Of a stretch of 64,000 nucleotides of DNA, positions 17,036-27,158 are shown one piece after another (the stretch's first letter is position 1; every line of letters begins with the position of its first letter). This DNA is from Limnohabitans sp. MMS-10A-178. Lineage in GTDB: Bacteria > Pseudomonadota > Gammaproteobacteria > Burkholderiales > Burkholderiaceae_C. The DNA is taken from positions 310,001-374,000 of the forward strand of contig NZ_NERY01000001.1 in the NCBI RefSeq assembly GCF_003063375.1, written 5' to 3'. The notes under the pieces were generated by a model. That model was not told the origin of the DNA and searched no databases. It worked only from the letters and a program-made list of their open reading frames with translations. The translations under genes and the position numbers were made by a program.

Positions 17036-19138
17036 ATGGCTCGCAATACTCCCATCGAGCGCTATCGCAACATCGGTATTTCCGCGCACATTGACGCGGG
17101 TAAAACCACCACCACCGAGCGTATTCTTTTTTACACCGGTGTGAATCACAAAATTGGTGAAGTGCATGATGGCGCTGCCACCATGGACTGGATGGAGCAG
17201 GAACAAGAGCGTGGTATCACGATCACTTCTGCAGCCACCACATGTTTCTGGAAGGGCATGGACGGCTCTTTCGAAGATCACCGCATCAATATCATTGACA
17301 CCCCTGGTCACGTTGACTTCACCATTGAAGTTGAGCGTTCCATGCGCGTGCTAGACGGCGCTTGCATGGTTTACTGTGCAGTGGGCGGCGTGCAGCCACA
17401 GTCTGAAACTGTGTGGCGTCAAGCTAACAAGTACAAAGTGCCCCGTTTGGCCTTCGTGAACAAGATGGACCGCACTGGTGCCAACTTCTTCAAAGTGGTC
17501 GACCAAATGAAGTTGCGCTTGAAGGCCAACCCTGTGCCAATCGTCATCCCCATCGGCGCTGAAGACAACTTCACCGGCGTTGTCGACCTTCGCAAAATGA
17601 AGGCCATCATTTGGGACGAAGCCTCACAAGGCATGAAGTTCACATTCGAAGAAATCCCCGCTAACTTGGTCGAATTGGCCAAAGAGTGGCGCGAAAAAAT
17701 GGTCGAAGCTGCTGCTGAAGCCACCGAAGAATTGATGAACAAGTACCTCGAAGAAGGTGACCTGTCCGAAGAAGAAATCACTGCTGGTTTGCGCATGCGC
17801 ACCATCAACAGCGAAATTCAGCCCATGCTGTGCGGCACCGCCTTCAAGAACAAAGGCGTGCAGCGCATGTTGGACGCTGTTTTGGAATTGATGCCTTCTC
17901 CATTGGACGTGAAAGCCATCAAAGGTTTTGACGAAGACGAAAAAGAAGTCACACGCAAGGCCGACGACGAAGAGAAATTCTCTGCCTTGGCATTCAAACT
18001 AATGACCGACCCGTTCGTGGGTCAACTCACTTTCGTTCGTGTTTACTCTGGCGTTCTGAAAAAGGGCGACACCGTTTACAACGCGGTGCGCGGCAAGAAA
18101 GAGCGTATTGGTCGTATCGTGCAAATGCACGCCAACAACCGCGAGGAAGTTGACGAAATTCGCGCCGGCGACATCGCTGCTTGCGTGGGTTTGAAAGACG
18201 TGACCACAGGCGAAACATTGTGCGACCCCAACGCGGTCATCACTTTGGAGCGCATGGTGTTCCCCGACTCCGTGATCCGTCAAGCTGTTGAGCCAAAGAC
18301 AAAAGCCGACCAAGAAAAAATGGGCATGGCCTTGTCACGTTTGGCGGCAGAAGATCCATCTTTCCGCGTTCAAACCGACGAAGAATCTGGCCAGACCATC
18401 ATTGGTGGTCAGGGCGAATTGCACCTCGAAATTATTGTCGATCGCATGAAGCGTGAATTTGGCGTTGAAGCCAACGTGGGCAAGCCTCAAGTGGCTTACC
18501 GCGAAACCATCCGCAAAGTTGTCGAAGAAGCCGAAGGCAAGTTCGTTCGTCAATCAGGCGGCAAGGGTAAGTACGGTCACGTGGTCTTGAAGGTTGAGCC
18601 ACAAGAAGCCGGCAAAGGTTTCGAATTCGTTGACGCCATCAAGGGTGGTGTGGTTCCTCGCGAATACATCCCTGCGGTGGAAAAAGGCGTGATCGAAGCT
18701 TTGGGCCAAGGCGTGTTGGCTGGTTACCCAGTGGTTGACGTTAAGGTTACTTTGCATTTCGGTTCATACCACGACGTTGACTCCAACGAAATGGCTTTCA
18801 AAATGGCCGCCATCTTTGGTTTCAAAGAAGGTTGCCGCAAAGCCAGCCCCGTCATCTTGGAGCCCATGATGGCCGTTGAAGTTGAAACACCGGAAGACTA
18901 CGCTGGTAACGTGATGGGCGACTTGTCCTCACGCCGCGGCATGGTTCAAGGCATGGACGACATGGTCGGCGGTGGCAAGGCCATTAAAGCTGAAGTGCCA
19001 CTTTCTGAAATGTTCGGCTACTCCACCACATTGCGCTCGATGTCACAAGGCCGCGCCACGTACACGATGGAATTCAAGCACTACGCTGAAGCGCCCCGTA
19101 ACGTTGCTGAAGCTATTGTGGCCTCAAGGGCAAAGTAA
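17036..19138 (+). CDS. fusA: Elongation factor G
   Basis: Translocase GTPase of 700 residues. The GTP-binding motifs are [15 protein letters not shown] (P-loop), DTPGHVDFT (switch II) and NKMDR, and domain IV/V segments such as [15 protein letters not shown] and [16 protein letters not shown] are intact. A TTG at 17030 is in frame. The ATG at 17036 has an AAGAGG ribosome site six bases upstream and gives the normal [14 protein letters not shown] start. It follows rpsG after 113 bp and precedes tuf after 189 bp. Confidence 0.98.
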   Translation: MARNTPIERYRNIGISAHIDAGKTTTTERILFYTGVNHKIGEVHDGAATMDWMEQEQERGITITSAATTCFWKGMDGSFEDHRINIIDTPGHVDFTIEVERSMRVLDGACMVYCAVGGVQPQSETVWRQANKYKVPRLAFVNKMDRTGANFFKVVDQMKLRLKANPVPIVIPIGAEDNFTGVVDLRKMKAIIWDEASQGMKFTFEEIPANLVELAKEWREKMVEAAAEATEELMNKYLEEGDLSEEEITAGLRMRTINSEIQPMLCGTAFKNKGVQRMLDAVLELMPSPLDVKAIKGFDEDEKEVTRKADDEEKFSALAFKLMTDPFVGQLTFVRVYSGVLKKGDTVYNAVRGKKERIGRIVQMHANNREEVDEIRAGDIAACVGLKDVTTGETLCDPNAVITLERMVFPDSVIRQAVEPKTKADQEKMGMALSRLAAEDPSFRVQTDEESGQTIIGGQGELHLEIIVDRMKREFGVEANVGKPQVAYRETIRKVVEEAEGKFVRQSGGKGKYGHVVLKVEPQEAGKGFEFVDAIKGGVVPREYIPAVEKGVIEALGQGVLAGYPVVDVKVTLHFGSYHDVDSNEMAFKMAAIFGFKEGCRKASPVILEPMMAVEVETPEDYAGNVMGDLSSRRGMVQGMDDMVGGGKAIKAEVPLSEMFGYSTTLRSMSQGRATYTMEFKHYAEAPRNVAEAIVASRAK

Positions 19139-19327
19139 AGACATTGCGGGACTGATCAAAATGCAAAGCGTTTTGCTCTGTCCTCAACTGATCAATCTTC
19201 CTTAGCAGGATAGAAAAAAGTTAAACCTGTCTGCGATCCAGTGCCACGCTGTACCCGTGCGGTGTGAACAAGCAATTGGATGCAAACATAAAACCACAAC
19301 ACGGGCTTTGTTCTTTGGAGAATTGAA

Positions 19328-20518
19328 ATGGCAAAAGAGAAATTTGAGCGGACAAAACCGCACGTGAACGTTGGCACCATTGGTCACGTTGACCACGGCA
19401 AAACAACATTGACAGCTGCTATCACCACCGTGTTGGCAGCCAAGTTTGGCGGCGCTGCTAAGGCGTATGACCAAATTGACGCAGCGCCTGAAGAGAAGGC
19501 CCGCGGCATTACCATCAACACAGCGCACGTTGAGTACGAGACGGCCAATCGCCACTACGCTCACGTTGACTGCCCAGGCCACGCCGACTATGTGAAGAAC
19601 ATGATCACTGGCGCGGCTCAGATGGACGGCGCCATTTTGGTGTGCTCCGCTGCTGACGGCCCCATGCCCCAAACCCGCGAGCACATCTTGTTGGCTCGTC
19701 AGGTGGGCGTGCCTTACATCATCGTTTTCTTGAACAAGTGCGACATGGTGGACGACGCCGAGTTGCTCGAGTTGGTGGAGATGGAAGTTCGCGAGTTGTT
19801 GTCCAAGTACGACTTCCCAGGCGACGACACACCGATCATTCAAGGCTCAGCCAAGCTGGCTTTGGAAGGCGACAAGGGTGCTTTGGGCGAAGAAGCCATC
19901 ATGAAGTTGGCAGACGCTTTGGACTCCTACATTCCTACACCCGACCGCGCGGTTGACGGTGCATTCTTGATGCCAGTGGAAGACGTGTTCTCCATCTCTG
20001 GTCGCGGCACAGTGGTCACTGGCCGTATCGAGCGCGGCATCATCAAGGTTGGCGAAGAGATTGAGATTGTGGGTATTGCTGATACGCAAAAAACCACATG
20101 CACAGGCGTTGAGATGTTCCGCAAGTTGCTGGACCAAGGCCAAGCCGGTGACAACGTGGGTATTTTGCTGCGCGGCACCAAGCGCGAAGACGTGCAGCGC
20201 GGCCAAGTGCTGTGCAAGCCCGGCTCGATCAAGCCACACACACACTTCACAGGCGAAATTTACGTTTTGTCTAAAGACGAAGGTGGTCGTCACACGCCAT
20301 TCTTCAACAACTACCGTCCTCAGTTCTACTTCCGTACAACTGACGTGACAGGCGCTATTGAATTGCCAGAAGGCAAAGAGATGGTGATGCCAGGCGACAA
20401 CGTGTCGATCACTGTGAAGTTGATCAACCCGATCGCCATGGAAGAAGGTCTGCGTTTTGCGATCCGCGAAGGCGGCCGCACTGTGGGCGCTGGCGTTGTG
20501 GCCAAGATCCTCGCTTAA
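19328..20518 (+). CDS. tuf: Elongation factor Tu
   Basis: Aminoacyl-tRNA delivery GTPase, 396 residues. It has [14 protein letters not shown] (P-loop), [20 protein letters not shown] (switch II) and NKCDMVDD, followed by the two beta-barrel domains ending [23 protein letters not shown] ribosome site precedes the ATG. Burkholderiales normally carry a second tuf near the rplK operon; only this copy is in the window. The 189-bp gap before it contains a short AAAATGC/GCGTTTT hairpin at its start and no clear promoter. Confidence 0.98.
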   Translation: MAKEKFERTKPHVNVGTIGHVDHGKTTLTAAITTVLAAKFGGAAKAYDQIDAAPEEKARGITINTAHVEYETANRHYAHVDCPGHADYVKNMITGAAQMDGAILVCSAADGPMPQTREHILLARQVGVPYIIVFLNKCDMVDDAELLELVEMEVRELLSKYDFPGDDTPIIQGSAKLALEGDKGALGEEAIMKLADALDSYIPTPDRAVDGAFLMPVEDVFSISGRGTVVTGRIERGIIKVGEEIEIVGIADTQKTTCTGVEMFRKLLDQGQAGDNVGILLRGTKREDVQRGQVLCKPGSIKPHTHFTGEIYVLSKDEGGRHTPFFNNYRPQFYFRTTDVTGAIELPEGKEMVMPGDNVSITVKLINPIAMEEGLRFAIREGGRTVGAGVVAKILA

Positions 20519-20547
20519 TTCAACACATTTAAGTTTGGAACTTACAC

Positions 20548-20862
20548 ATGTCAGCTAAACAAAAAATTCGCATTCGCCTCAAAGCGTTTGATTACAAATT
20601 GATCGACCAGTCTGCTGCTGAGATCGTGGACACTGCCAAGCGCACCGGCGCAATTGTCAAAGGCCCCGTACCTTTGCCAACACGCATGAAGCGTTTTGAC
20701 ATTCTGCGTTCACCGCACGTCAACAAGACCAGCCGTGACCAGTTTGAAATCCGTACGCACCAGCGTCTGATGGACATCGTTGACCCTACAGATAAAACTG
20801 TGGACGCCTTGATGAAGTTGGACTTGCCTGCTGGCGTGGACGTCGAAATCAAGTTGCAGTAA
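20548..20862 (+). CDS. rpsJ: 30S ribosomal protein S10
   Basis: S10/NusE, 104 residues, a ribosomal protein and part of the transcription antitermination complex. The conserved [20 protein letters not shown] start, [20 protein letters not shown] and the C-terminal [16 protein letters not shown] are present. Unlike the E. coli order, where S10 is cotranscribed with L3 at close spacing, 239 bp with a structured RNA and a promoter separate it from rplC. Confidence 0.98.
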   Translation: MSAKQKIRIRLKAFDYKLIDQSAAEIVDTAKRTGAIVKGPVPLPTRMKRFDILRSPHVNKTSRDQFEIRTHQRLMDIVDPTDKTVDALMKLDLPAGVDVEIKLQ

Positions 20863-20882
20863 TTTGCAATTGAAAGACAGTT

Positions 20883-20923
20883 GAGGCCTTGCTAGCCTGG
20901 AAAACCAGGCCGGCAATGTCCTC
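20883..20923 (+). other. Extended hairpin after rpsJ
   Basis: A 41-nt foldback beginning 21 bases after the rpsJ stop: GAGG, TTGC and GCCTGG pair in order with CCAGGC, GCAA and CCTC around an AAAA loop, interrupted by two small internal loops. A weaker GGGG/CCCC stem follows at 20927-20944. No T-tract follows, so the role is unclear: mRNA 3' end, processing site or ribosomal-protein target. Confidence 0.5.
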
Positions 20924-20969
20924 ATCGGGGTCTGAAAAAGCCCCAAAAAGACTCGAATTTAAAAACCGC

Positions 20970-20999
20970 TTGCCATATTCCTTGACGAGCGGCTATAAT
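20970..20999 (+). promoter_or_regulatory. Sigma-70 promoter before rplC
   Basis: TTGCCA, 18-bp spacer, perfect TATAAT. It would give a leader of about 95 nt before the rplC ATG. The leader contains a CCCAA/TTGGG-type foldback at about 21010-21022. It separates control of rplC-rpsQ from rpsJ. Confidence 0.7.
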
Positions 21000-21101
21000 T
21001 TGAGGCTCAGCCCAATTTGGGTTGGGATTTATTAACCTTCTTTCATACATAACTCAGTGGCCAATTGAAGTCGCTGGGGTGGAAGTTTTGGAGAAAAAAA
21101 C

Positions 21102-21764
21102 ATGAGTCTTAGCAACTCCCTAGGGTTGCTGGGCCGCAAGGTGGGCATGATGCGTCTGTTCACTGATGATGGGGACGCAGTGCCTGTCACAGTGGTAGAT
21201 GTTTCAAACAACCGCGTGACCCAGGTTAAAACCCAAGAGAACGATGGCTACGTTGCCCTTCAGGTAACGTTCGGCTCGCGCAAAGCATCGCGCGTGACCA
21301 AGCCAATTGCTGGCCACCTTGCGAAAGCAGGCGTTGAAGCCGGTGAAATCATTCAAGAATTCAAAGTGACTGCTGATACAGCAGCTCAGTACGCCGCTGG
21401 CGCTGCTGTGCCTGCTACGGTGTTTGCTGTGGGCCAAAAAGTGGACGTGCAAGGCACTTCCATCGGTAAAGGCTTCGCGGGCACCATCAAGCGTCACAAC
21501 TTCAAGTCACAGCGCGCGTCGCACGGTAACAGCCGTTCGCACAACGTGCCAGGCTCGATTTCTATGGCGCAAGACCCAGGTCGCGTGTTCCCAGGTAAGC
21601 GCATGTCCGGTCACCTCGGTGATGTCACATGCACAACCCAGAACCTCGACGTCGTGCGCGTAGACGAAGTTCGTGGTTTGCTCCTCATTAAAGGCGCAAT
21701 CCCTGGTTCCAAAGGCGGCTTCGTCACTGTGCGTCCCGCCATTAAAGCTAAAGGAGCGAACTGA
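21102..21764 (+). CDS. rplC: 50S ribosomal protein L3
   Basis: L3, 220 residues. Recognised by [20 protein letters not shown] at the start and the conserved loop [20 protein letters not shown] that reaches the peptidyl-transferase centre, followed by [10 protein letters not shown]. It is first gene after the internal promoter at 20970-20999. The stop overlaps rplD start (TGATG). Confidence 0.98.
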   Translation: MSLSNSLGLLGRKVGMMRLFTDDGDAVPVTVVDVSNNRVTQVKTQENDGYVALQVTFGSRKASRVTKPIAGHLAKAGVEAGEIIQEFKVTADTAAQYAAGAAVPATVFAVGQKVDVQGTSIGKGFAGTIKRHNFKSQRASHGNSRSHNVPGSISMAQDPGRVFPGKRMSGHLGDVTCTTQNLDVVRVDEVRGLLLIKGAIPGSKGGFVTVRPAIKAKGAN

Positions 21765-22384
21765 TGCAGCTCGAACTCCTGAACGACCAAGGCCAAGCCG
21801 CTTCAAAATTTGATGCGCCAGAAACCGTGTTCGGTCGTGCATACAACGAAGACCTGATTCACCAGATCGTGGTGGCTTATCAAGCCAATGCCCGTCAAGG
21901 CACCCGCGCTCAAAAAGACCGTGAACAAGTTCACCACTCAACCAAGAAGCCATTCAAGCAAAAAGGCACCGGTCGTGCACGTGCTGGTATGACTTCTTCG
22001 CCTCTGTGGCGCGGCGGTGGTCGGATTTTCCCGAACATGCCCGACGAGAACTTCACACAGAAGATCAACAAGAAGATGTACCGCGCTGGTATGGCTTCTA
22101 TCTTCTCTCAATTGGCACGCGAAGGCCGTTTGGCGGTGGTCGACTCCCTCAAGGTTGAGTCCCCCAAAACCAAACAGTTGGCTGCCAAGTTCAAAGCCAT
22201 GAACCTCGACTCCGTCTTGGTCATTGCCGACGAAGTCGACGAAAACCTGTATTTGGCTTCCCGCAATTTGGTCAATGTCCTCATTGTTGAGCCCCGTTAC
22301 GCCGATCCAGTTTCTTTGGTGCACTACAAGAAAGTGCTTGTGACCAAAGCAGCTGTCGACAAACTCAAGGAGATGTTCGCATGA
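21764..22384 (+). CDS. rplD: 50S ribosomal protein L4
   Basis: L4, 206 residues. The extended loop that lines the exit tunnel is present as [22 protein letters not shown]4 autoregulates the S10 operon in enterobacteria. Whether it does so here could depend on the rpsJ-rplC leader. Overlaps rplC at its start and rplW by four bases at its end (ATGA). Confidence 0.97.
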   Translation: MQLELLNDQGQAASKFDAPETVFGRAYNEDLIHQIVVAYQANARQGTRAQKDREQVHHSTKKPFKQKGTGRARAGMTSSPLWRGGGRIFPNMPDENFTQKINKKMYRAGMASIFSQLAREGRLAVVDSLKVESPKTKQLAAKFKAMNLDSVLVIADEVDENLYLASRNLVNVLIVEPRYADPVSLVHYKKVLVTKAAVDKLKEMFA

Positions 22385-22695
22385 GCACACAAAAGTTTGA
22401 CGAAGGTCGTCTGATGGCTGTGTTGGTTGCACCTATCGTGTCCGAGAAGGCCACCATGGTTGCAGAAAAATCAAACGCCGTCACATTCAAAGTGCTACAG
22501 GACGCTACCAAGCCTGAAATCAAAGCTGCTGTGCAGTTGATGTTCAAGGTGGAAGTTAAGGGCGTGTCTGTGGTGAACACCAAAGGCAAGACCAAGCGTT
22601 TTGGCAAGACAATTGGCCGTCGCGACAATGTTCGCAAGGCTTATGTCACCTTGATGCCCGGTCAAGAGCTGAACCTCTCAGGGGAGGCCGCTTAA
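22381..22695 (+). CDS. rplW: 50S ribosomal protein L23
   Basis: L23, 104 residues, at the tunnel exit and docking site for trigger factor and SRP. The conserved [20 protein letters not shown] start and the loop [20 protein letters not shown] are present. Start overlaps the rplD stop; rplB begins two bases after its stop. Confidence 0.97.
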   Translation: MSTQKFDEGRLMAVLVAPIVSEKATMVAEKSNAVTFKVLQDATKPEIKAAVQLMFKVEVKGVSVVNTKGKTKRFGKTIGRRDNVRKAYVTLMPGQELNLSGEAA

Positions 22696-22697
22696 TC

Positions 22698-23522
22698 ATG
22701 GCAGTCATTAAACTCAAACCAACCTCACCCGGCCAACGTGGCGTGGTGAAGGTGACTCGCGATCACCTGTACAAAGGCGAGGCCTATGCGCCTTTGCTCG
22801 AAGCACAGCATCAAAAAGCGGGTCGCAACAACAACGGTCACATCACAACCCGTCACAAGGGTGGTGGTCACAAACATCACTACCGTGTTGTTGACTTCAA
22901 ACGCAACAAAGATGCAATTCCAGCCAAAGTGGAACGCATTGAGTACGATCCAAACCGCACAGCGCACATTGCACTGGTTTGCTACGCAGACGGTGAGCGT
23001 CGTTACATCATTGCACCCCGTGGCTTGGAAGTTGGCGCAACCTTGTTGTCCGGTTCGGAAGCTCCGATCCGTGCAGGCAACACATTGCCCATCCGCAACA
23101 TTCCAGTGGGTTCCACCATTCACTGCATCGAATTGAAACCAGGTGCCGGCGCTCAAATCGCTCGCTCTGCTGGTACTTCTGCCACATTGTTGGCCCGCGA
23201 AGGCATCTACGCTCAAGTGCGTATGCGTTCCGGTGAAGTTCGCAAGATTCACATCGAATGCCGTGCAACCATTGGTGAAGTCGCCAACGAAGAACACAGC
23301 TTGCGCCAGTTGGGCAAAGCCGGTGTGAAGCGTTGGATGGGTATTCGTCCTACCGTCCGCGGTGTGGCCATGAACCCTGTTGATCACCCACACGGTGGTG
23401 GCGAAGGTCGTACCGGTGAAGGCCGTCATGCAGTTGACCCATGGGGTAACCTGACCAAGGGCTACCGTACCCGTAACAACAAGCGCACGCAGGTCATGAT
23501 CGTGTCGCGTCGCAAGAAGTAA
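22698..23522 (+). CDS. rplB: 50S ribosomal protein L2
   Basis: L2, 274 residues, needed for subunit association and peptidyl transfer. Conserved segments include [20 protein letters not shown], and near the C-terminus [19 protein letters not shown] with the functionally important histidine. Confidence 0.98.
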   Translation: MAVIKLKPTSPGQRGVVKVTRDHLYKGEAYAPLLEAQHQKAGRNNNGHITTRHKGGGHKHHYRVVDFKRNKDAIPAKVERIEYDPNRTAHIALVCYADGERRYIIAPRGLEVGATLLSGSEAPIRAGNTLPIRNIPVGSTIHCIELKPGAGAQIARSAGTSATLLAREGIYAQVRMRSGEVRKIHIECRATIGEVANEEHSLRQLGKAGVKRWMGIRPTVRGVAMNPVDHPHGGGEGRTGEGRHAVDPWGNLTKGYRTRNNKRTQVMIVSRRKK

Positions 23523-23532
23523 AGGGTAGCCA

Positions 23533-23811
23533 ATGACTCGCTCACTTAAAAAAGGTCCATTCGTTGACCATCACCTCGTTGCCAAGGTTGAAAAAGCCGT
23601 TGCAACGAAAGACAAGAAGCCCATCAAAACATGGTCACGTCGTTCTATGGTCTTGCCCGATTTCATCGGTTTGACCATTGCTGTGCACAACGGCAAGCAA
23701 CACGTGCCTGTTTATGTGACTGACCAAATGGTTGGCCACAAGCTGGGTGAATTCGCTCTGACCCGTACATTCAAGGGTCATCCAGCGGACAAAAAAGTCC
23801 AGAAGAAATAA
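23533..23811 (+). CDS. rpsS: 30S ribosomal protein S19
   Basis: S19, 92 residues, the standard length. Starts [15 protein letters not shown] and contains [20 protein letters not shown] and the 16S-contacting [19 protein letters not shown]. Confidence 0.98.
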   Translation: MTRSLKKGPFVDHHLVAKVEKAVATKDKKPIKTWSRRSMVLPDFIGLTIAVHNGKQHVPVYVTDQMVGHKLGEFALTRTFKGHPADKKVQKK

Positions 23812-23820
23812 GGAAAGACC

Positions 23821-24150
23821 ATGGAAACACGTGCAGTCCTCAGGGGCGTCCGTTTGTCGGTCGATAAAGGCCGCCTGGTCGCCGATTTAATTCGCGGCAA
23901 AAAAGTGGATCAAGCTTTGAACATCCTCACATTCACGCAGAAAAAAGCTGCTGGCATTGTGAAGAAGGTTTTGGAGTCCGCCATTGCCAACGCTGAACAC
24001 AACGACGGTGCTGACATCGACGAGTTGAAGGTGAAAACCATCTACGTCGAACAAGGCGCCACACTCAAGCGTTTCACAGCCCGCGCCAAAGGCCGTGGCA
24101 ACCGTATCAGCAAGCCCACATGCCACGTGTATGTGACGGTTGGCAACTGA
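23821..24150 (+). CDS. rplV: 50S ribosomal protein L22
   Basis: L22, 109 residues, with the core region [19 protein letters not shown] and the tunnel-lining beta-hairpin [18 protein letters not shown]. No duplication or deletion is seen in that hairpin, where macrolide-resistance changes usually occur. Confidence 0.97.
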   Translation: METRAVLRGVRLSVDKGRLVADLIRGKKVDQALNILTFTQKKAAGIVKKVLESAIANAEHNDGADIDELKVKTIYVEQGATLKRFTARAKGRGNRISKPTCHVYVTVGN

Positions 24151-24166
24151 AAGGCCTAGGAAGAAT

Positions 24167-25045
24167 ATGGGACAAAAAATCCATCCTACCGGCTTCCGCC
24201 TGGCGGTCAGCCGCAATTGGGCAAGCCGTTGGTACGCAAGCAACCGTGATTTCGCCGGCATGTTGGCCGAAGACATCAAGGTTCGTGAATACCTCAAGGC
24301 CAAGTTGAAGAACGCTGCTGTGGCACGCGTCCTCATCGAGCGCCCCGCCAAAAACGCACGCATCACTATATTCTCGGCTCGTCCGGGTGTGGTGATCGGC
24401 AAAAAAGGCGAAGACATCGAGAGCTTGAAGAAAGAACTCGCAGCTCGTTTGGGCGTGCCAGTGGCAGTCAACATCGAAGAAGTGCGCAAGCCCGAAATCG
24501 ATGCCCAACTGATTGCTGACAGCATCACACAACAGCTCGAAAAGCGGATCATGTTCCGCCGCGCCATGAAGCGTGCCATGCAAAACGCCATGCGTCTGGG
24601 TGCCCTTGGTATCAAGATCATGTCTGCTGGCCGTCTGAACGGTATCGAGATTGCACGTACCGAGTGGTACCGTGAAGGCCGCGTGCCTTTGCACACTCTG
24701 CGCGCAGACATTGACTACGGCACTTCTGAAGCCAAGACCACCTACGGTGTGATTGGTGTGAAGGTCTGGGTCTACAAGGGTGATACCTTGGGTCGCAACG
24801 ATGCACCTGCATTGGCTGAGCCCCGTCAAGAAGAAGAGCGTCGCCCACGTGGGCCGCGTCGTGATGCACGTCCGGGTGACCGGCCTGCGCGCGGTGCGCC
24901 ACGTCGTGCTGGCGGTACCAACACAGCACCTGTTGACGGCAGCGACAAGCCCGCCGACGCAGGTGGTGATGTCAAACCCACCGTTAAGCGCGTACGTAAA
25001 GTAGCCGCGCCAGCTGCAGCAGCTGACGGTGCCAAAGGAGAGTAA
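24167..25045 (+). CDS. rpsC: 30S ribosomal protein S3 with long basic tail
   Basis: S3, 292 residues. The body (1-about 215) is canonical: [20 protein letters not shown], the KH-domain GXXG loop in [10 protein letters not shown], and [20 protein letters not shown]. After [15 protein letters not shown] it continues for about 75 residues rich in Arg, Pro, Ala and Glu, then a Lys/Ala tail. E. coli S3 has 233 residues; extended S3 tails are common in this bacterial group. An in-frame start at 24140 lies inside rplV; the ATG at 24167 with an AGGAAG ribosome site is the real one. Confidence 0.97.
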   Translation: MGQKIHPTGFRLAVSRNWASRWYASNRDFAGMLAEDIKVREYLKAKLKNAAVARVLIERPAKNARITIFSARPGVVIGKKGEDIESLKKELAARLGVPVAVNIEEVRKPEIDAQLIADSITQQLEKRIMFRRAMKRAMQNAMRLGALGIKIMSAGRLNGIEIARTEWYREGRVPLHTLRADIDYGTSEAKTTYGVIGVKVWVYKGDTLGRNDAPALAEPRQEEERRPRGPRRDARPGDRPARGAPRRAGGTNTAPVDGSDKPADAGGDVKPTVKRVRKVAAPAAAADGAKGE

Positions 25046-25047
25046 AC

Positions 25048-25464
25048 ATGCTGCAACCCGCTCGCAGAAAGTTCCGTAAGGAACAAAAGGGCCGTAACAC
25101 CGGCGTCGCAACCCGTGGCAACACGGTTGCGTTTGGTGATTTCGGTTTGAAGTCCACCGACCGTGGCCGTTTGACGGCCCGTCAGATCGAAGCTGCACGT
25201 CGTGCAATTTCACGTCACGTGAAGCGTGGCGGCCGTATCTGGATTCGTGTGTTCCCCGACAAGCCAATCTCTACAAAACCTGCAGAGGTTCGTATGGGTA
25301 ACGGTAAGGGCAACCCCGAGTACTACGTGGCTGAAATTCAGCCCGGTAAGGTGTTGTATGAAATCGTTGGCGTGCCAGAGCAATTGGCCCGTGAAGCGTT
25401 TAAATTGGCCGCAGCCAAACTGCCCTTGCGCACGACGTTTGTCGCACGCATGATTGGCCAGTAA
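25048..25464 (+). CDS. rplP: 50S ribosomal protein L16
   Basis: L16, 138 residues, beside the A-site tRNA elbow. Canonical [17 protein letters not shown] start, the [14 protein letters not shown] segment, and [19 protein letters not shown]. Overlap or close spacing on both sides fits one transcript. Confidence 0.98.
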   Translation: MLQPARRKFRKEQKGRNTGVATRGNTVAFGDFGLKSTDRGRLTARQIEAARRAISRHVKRGGRIWIRVFPDKPISTKPAEVRMGNGKGNPEYYVAEIQPGKVLYEIVGVPEQLAREAFKLAAAKLPLRTTFVARMIGQ

Positions 25465-25480
25465 TTCAGGAGAACTCACA

Positions 25481-25675
25481 ATGAACACAACTGAACTGCG
25501 CACCCAAGACGAAGCTGGTTTGGCGAAAGAAATCAAGGATCTGCAAAGAGCCCATTTCAATTTGCGCATGCAAAAAGCCACTCAGCAACTCGGCAACACG
25601 AACCAACTGCGCGAAACTCGCCGCAGCATCGCTCGCGCCAAAACCATCCTTGCCCAAAAGCAAGCCGCCAAATAA
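25481..25675 (+). CDS. rpmC: 50S ribosomal protein L29
   Basis: L29, 64 residues, two antiparallel helices at the tunnel exit. It reads MNTTELRTQDEAGLAKEI and then LRMQKATQQLGNTNQLRETR, the family signature. An in-frame start at 25454 overlaps rplP; the ATG at 25481 with an AGGAG ribosome site gives the usual length. Confidence 0.96.
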   Translation: MNTTELRTQDEAGLAKEIKDLQRAHFNLRMQKATQQLGNTNQLRETRRSIARAKTILAQKQAAK

Positions 25676-25684
25676 GGAGTGACC

Positions 25685-25954
25685 ATGACGGAAGCTAAAA
25701 CATCCCTCAAGCGCACCTTGATCGGCAAGGTGGTCAGCGACAAGCGCGCCAAAACCGTAACGGTGTTGGTGGAGCGTCGCGTGAAGCATGCTTTGTATGG
25801 CAAGATTGTTGCCAAATCAAGCAAGTACCACGCACATGACGAAACTGGACAATATGGCATCGGCGACGTGATTGAAATCACCGAGAGCAAGCCAATTTCC
25901 AAAACCAAAAACTGGGTTGCCACCCGTTTGGTTGAAAAGGCTGTCGCGATCTAA
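25685..25954 (+). CDS. rpsQ: 30S ribosomal protein S17
   Basis: S17, 89 residues, an OB-fold primary 16S binder. The segments [20 protein letters not shown] and [18 protein letters not shown] are diagnostic. A GTG at 25679 is in frame but lies inside the AGGAG ribosome site, so the ATG at 25685 is the start. It is the last gene of the cluster; a strong terminator follows 30 bp later. Confidence 0.97.
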   Translation: MTEAKTSLKRTLIGKVVSDKRAKTVTVLVERRVKHALYGKIVAKSSKYHAHDETGQYGIGDVIEITESKPISKTKNWVATRLVEKAVAI

Positions 25955-25983
25955 GCTTTATCAGCTCATTTCAGCAAGCTTTC

Positions 25984-26019
25984 AAAAAACGACTCACAAT
26001 AGTGGGTCGTTTTTTTTCG
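25984..26019 (+). terminator. Rho-independent terminator of the S10-type cluster
   Basis: Eight-pair stem CGACTCAC/GTGGGTCG (one G-U pair) with an AATA loop, extended by six A-T pairs, and ending in TCGTTTTTTTT. It marks the end of the ribosomal transcript after rpsQ and before the peroxiredoxin gene. Confidence 0.92.
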
Positions 26020-26048
26020 TTTCAACAGTTCACTTTTAAGGAATTAGC

Positions 26049-26555
26049 ATGATCAAGGTCGGAGACACCATTCCCGCAGTCACATTGACAGAGTTTGTAG
26101 AAGTAGAAGGCAACGGTTGCAGCATTGGCCCCAACCCCGTGGATGTTGCAAAAGCTTCTGCTGGCAAAACCATCGCTTTGTTTGCTTTGCCAGGAGCCTT
26201 TACGCCCACCTGCTCAGCCAAGCACGTGCCTGGTTATGTGGCGCAATTTGACGCCTTGAAAGGCGCTGGTGTCGATGAAATTTGGTGTGTCAGCGTGAAC
26301 GATGCGTTTGTGATGGGCGCATGGGGCCGTGAATTGCAAAGCACAGGCAAAGTTCGCATGATGGGTGACGGTAGCGCCGATTTCACCAAGGCCACAGGCC
26401 TGACTTTGGACCTCACAGCGCGCGGCATGGGCTTGCGCAGCAATCGCTATTCCATGTTGGTGAAAGATGGCAAAGTGGCTACTTTGAACGTCGAAGGCCC
26501 TGGCAAATTTGAGGTCAGCGATGCTGACACCATGTTGTCTCAAGCGAAAGCCTAA
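26049..26555 (+). CDS. Peroxiredoxin (Prx5 family)
   Basis: Cytoplasmic thiol peroxidase of 168 residues. The peroxidatic Cys is C55 in LPGAFTPTCSAKHVPGY, the Prx5/AhpE-like signature, with the conserved Arg in GLRSNRYSMLV. It starts after the ribosomal terminator with its own AAGGAA ribosome site. No fused glutaredoxin domain is present. It lies convergent with the acetyltransferase gene. Confidence 0.94.
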   Translation: MIKVGDTIPAVTLTEFVEVEGNGCSIGPNPVDVAKASAGKTIALFALPGAFTPTCSAKHVPGYVAQFDALKGAGVDEIWCVSVNDAFVMGAWGRELQSTGKVRMMGDGSADFTKATGLTLDLTARGMGLRSNRYSMLVKDGKVATLNVEGPGKFEVSDADTMLSQAKA

Positions 26556-26579
26556 ATAGCCATTGCGCCTGGTCGCACA

Positions 26580-27158
26580 TCAAAGCATCACGCGGAGATA
26601 GTGCGCACCAGGCAATGGGTTGTGATAGTAGGGCGGAACCTCTTCAAACCCAAGGTCTTCGTAAAGCGCGCGCGCAGTTTCCATCTCGTCTAGCGTGTCT
26701 AACAAAACGCAGCTGTAGTCGCATTGACGTGCAGCATCCAAAATACTCTCAGCCAATTGACGCCCTAAGCCAAGGCGCCTAAATGCGGGCCTCACATACA
26801 AGCGTTTCATTTCTGCCGCGTTGGGTGAGTCGGCAGAGTCTAGGGGTCGCAGTGCACAGCATCCCGCCACTTCTTGATTCACCATGGCCAACAACAGAGA
26901 GCCCCGTGGTGCTGCGTATTCACCTGGCAATTGCGCCAACTCCGAATCAAAATCTTGAAAGCAAAGATCAACACTGAGCGATTGAGCGTACTCAAGAAAA
27001 ATCTCACGCACCGCCAACATGTGTTCAGCCGTTGTTGCTTCGAACAAAGAGATGGTGGGAGGTGTGGAGGGATGCAAGTGAGGCAAAGTAGCTAGGGCTG
27101 AGCAAAAAGTACGGTGAAAGTTTAGCGGTAAATGGTTGCGATCAAATGGGCGAAGCAC
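26580..27158 (-). CDS. GNAT-family N-acetyltransferase
   Basis: Acetyl-CoA-dependent acyltransferase. The fold begins near TISLFEATTAEHMLAVREIF (about residue 35), and the acetyl-CoA pyrophosphate loop is FRRLGLGRQLAESIL. The C-terminal LYEDLGFEEVPPYYHNPL matches the family placed near peptidyl or small-amine acetylases; the substrate is unknown. The first 30 residues look non-conserved, and the start at 27158 lies within the upstream cytochrome b561 gene by 17 bp, so a later TTG start is possible. Confidence 0.85.
   Translation of the reverse strand: MLRPFDRNHLPLNFHRTFCSALATLPHLHPSTPPTISLFEATTAEHMLAVREIFLEYAQSLSVDLCFQDFDSELAQLPGEYAAPRGSLLLAMVNQEVAGCCALRPLDSADSPNAAEMKRLYVRPAFRRLGLGRQLAESILDAARQCDYSCVLLDTLDEMETARALYEDLGFEEVPPYYHNPLPGAHYLRVML

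Noticed and set aside
22725..23429. 234-codon minus-strand frame across rplB
   Set aside because: Antisense shadow of L2 created by codon bias; no ribosome site or family resemblance.
24107..25267. 386-codon open frame on the minus strand across rpsC
   Set aside because: It is the antisense shadow of rpsC and rplP; its composition (Cys, His and Arg rich) matches no protein family and the sense genes are certain.
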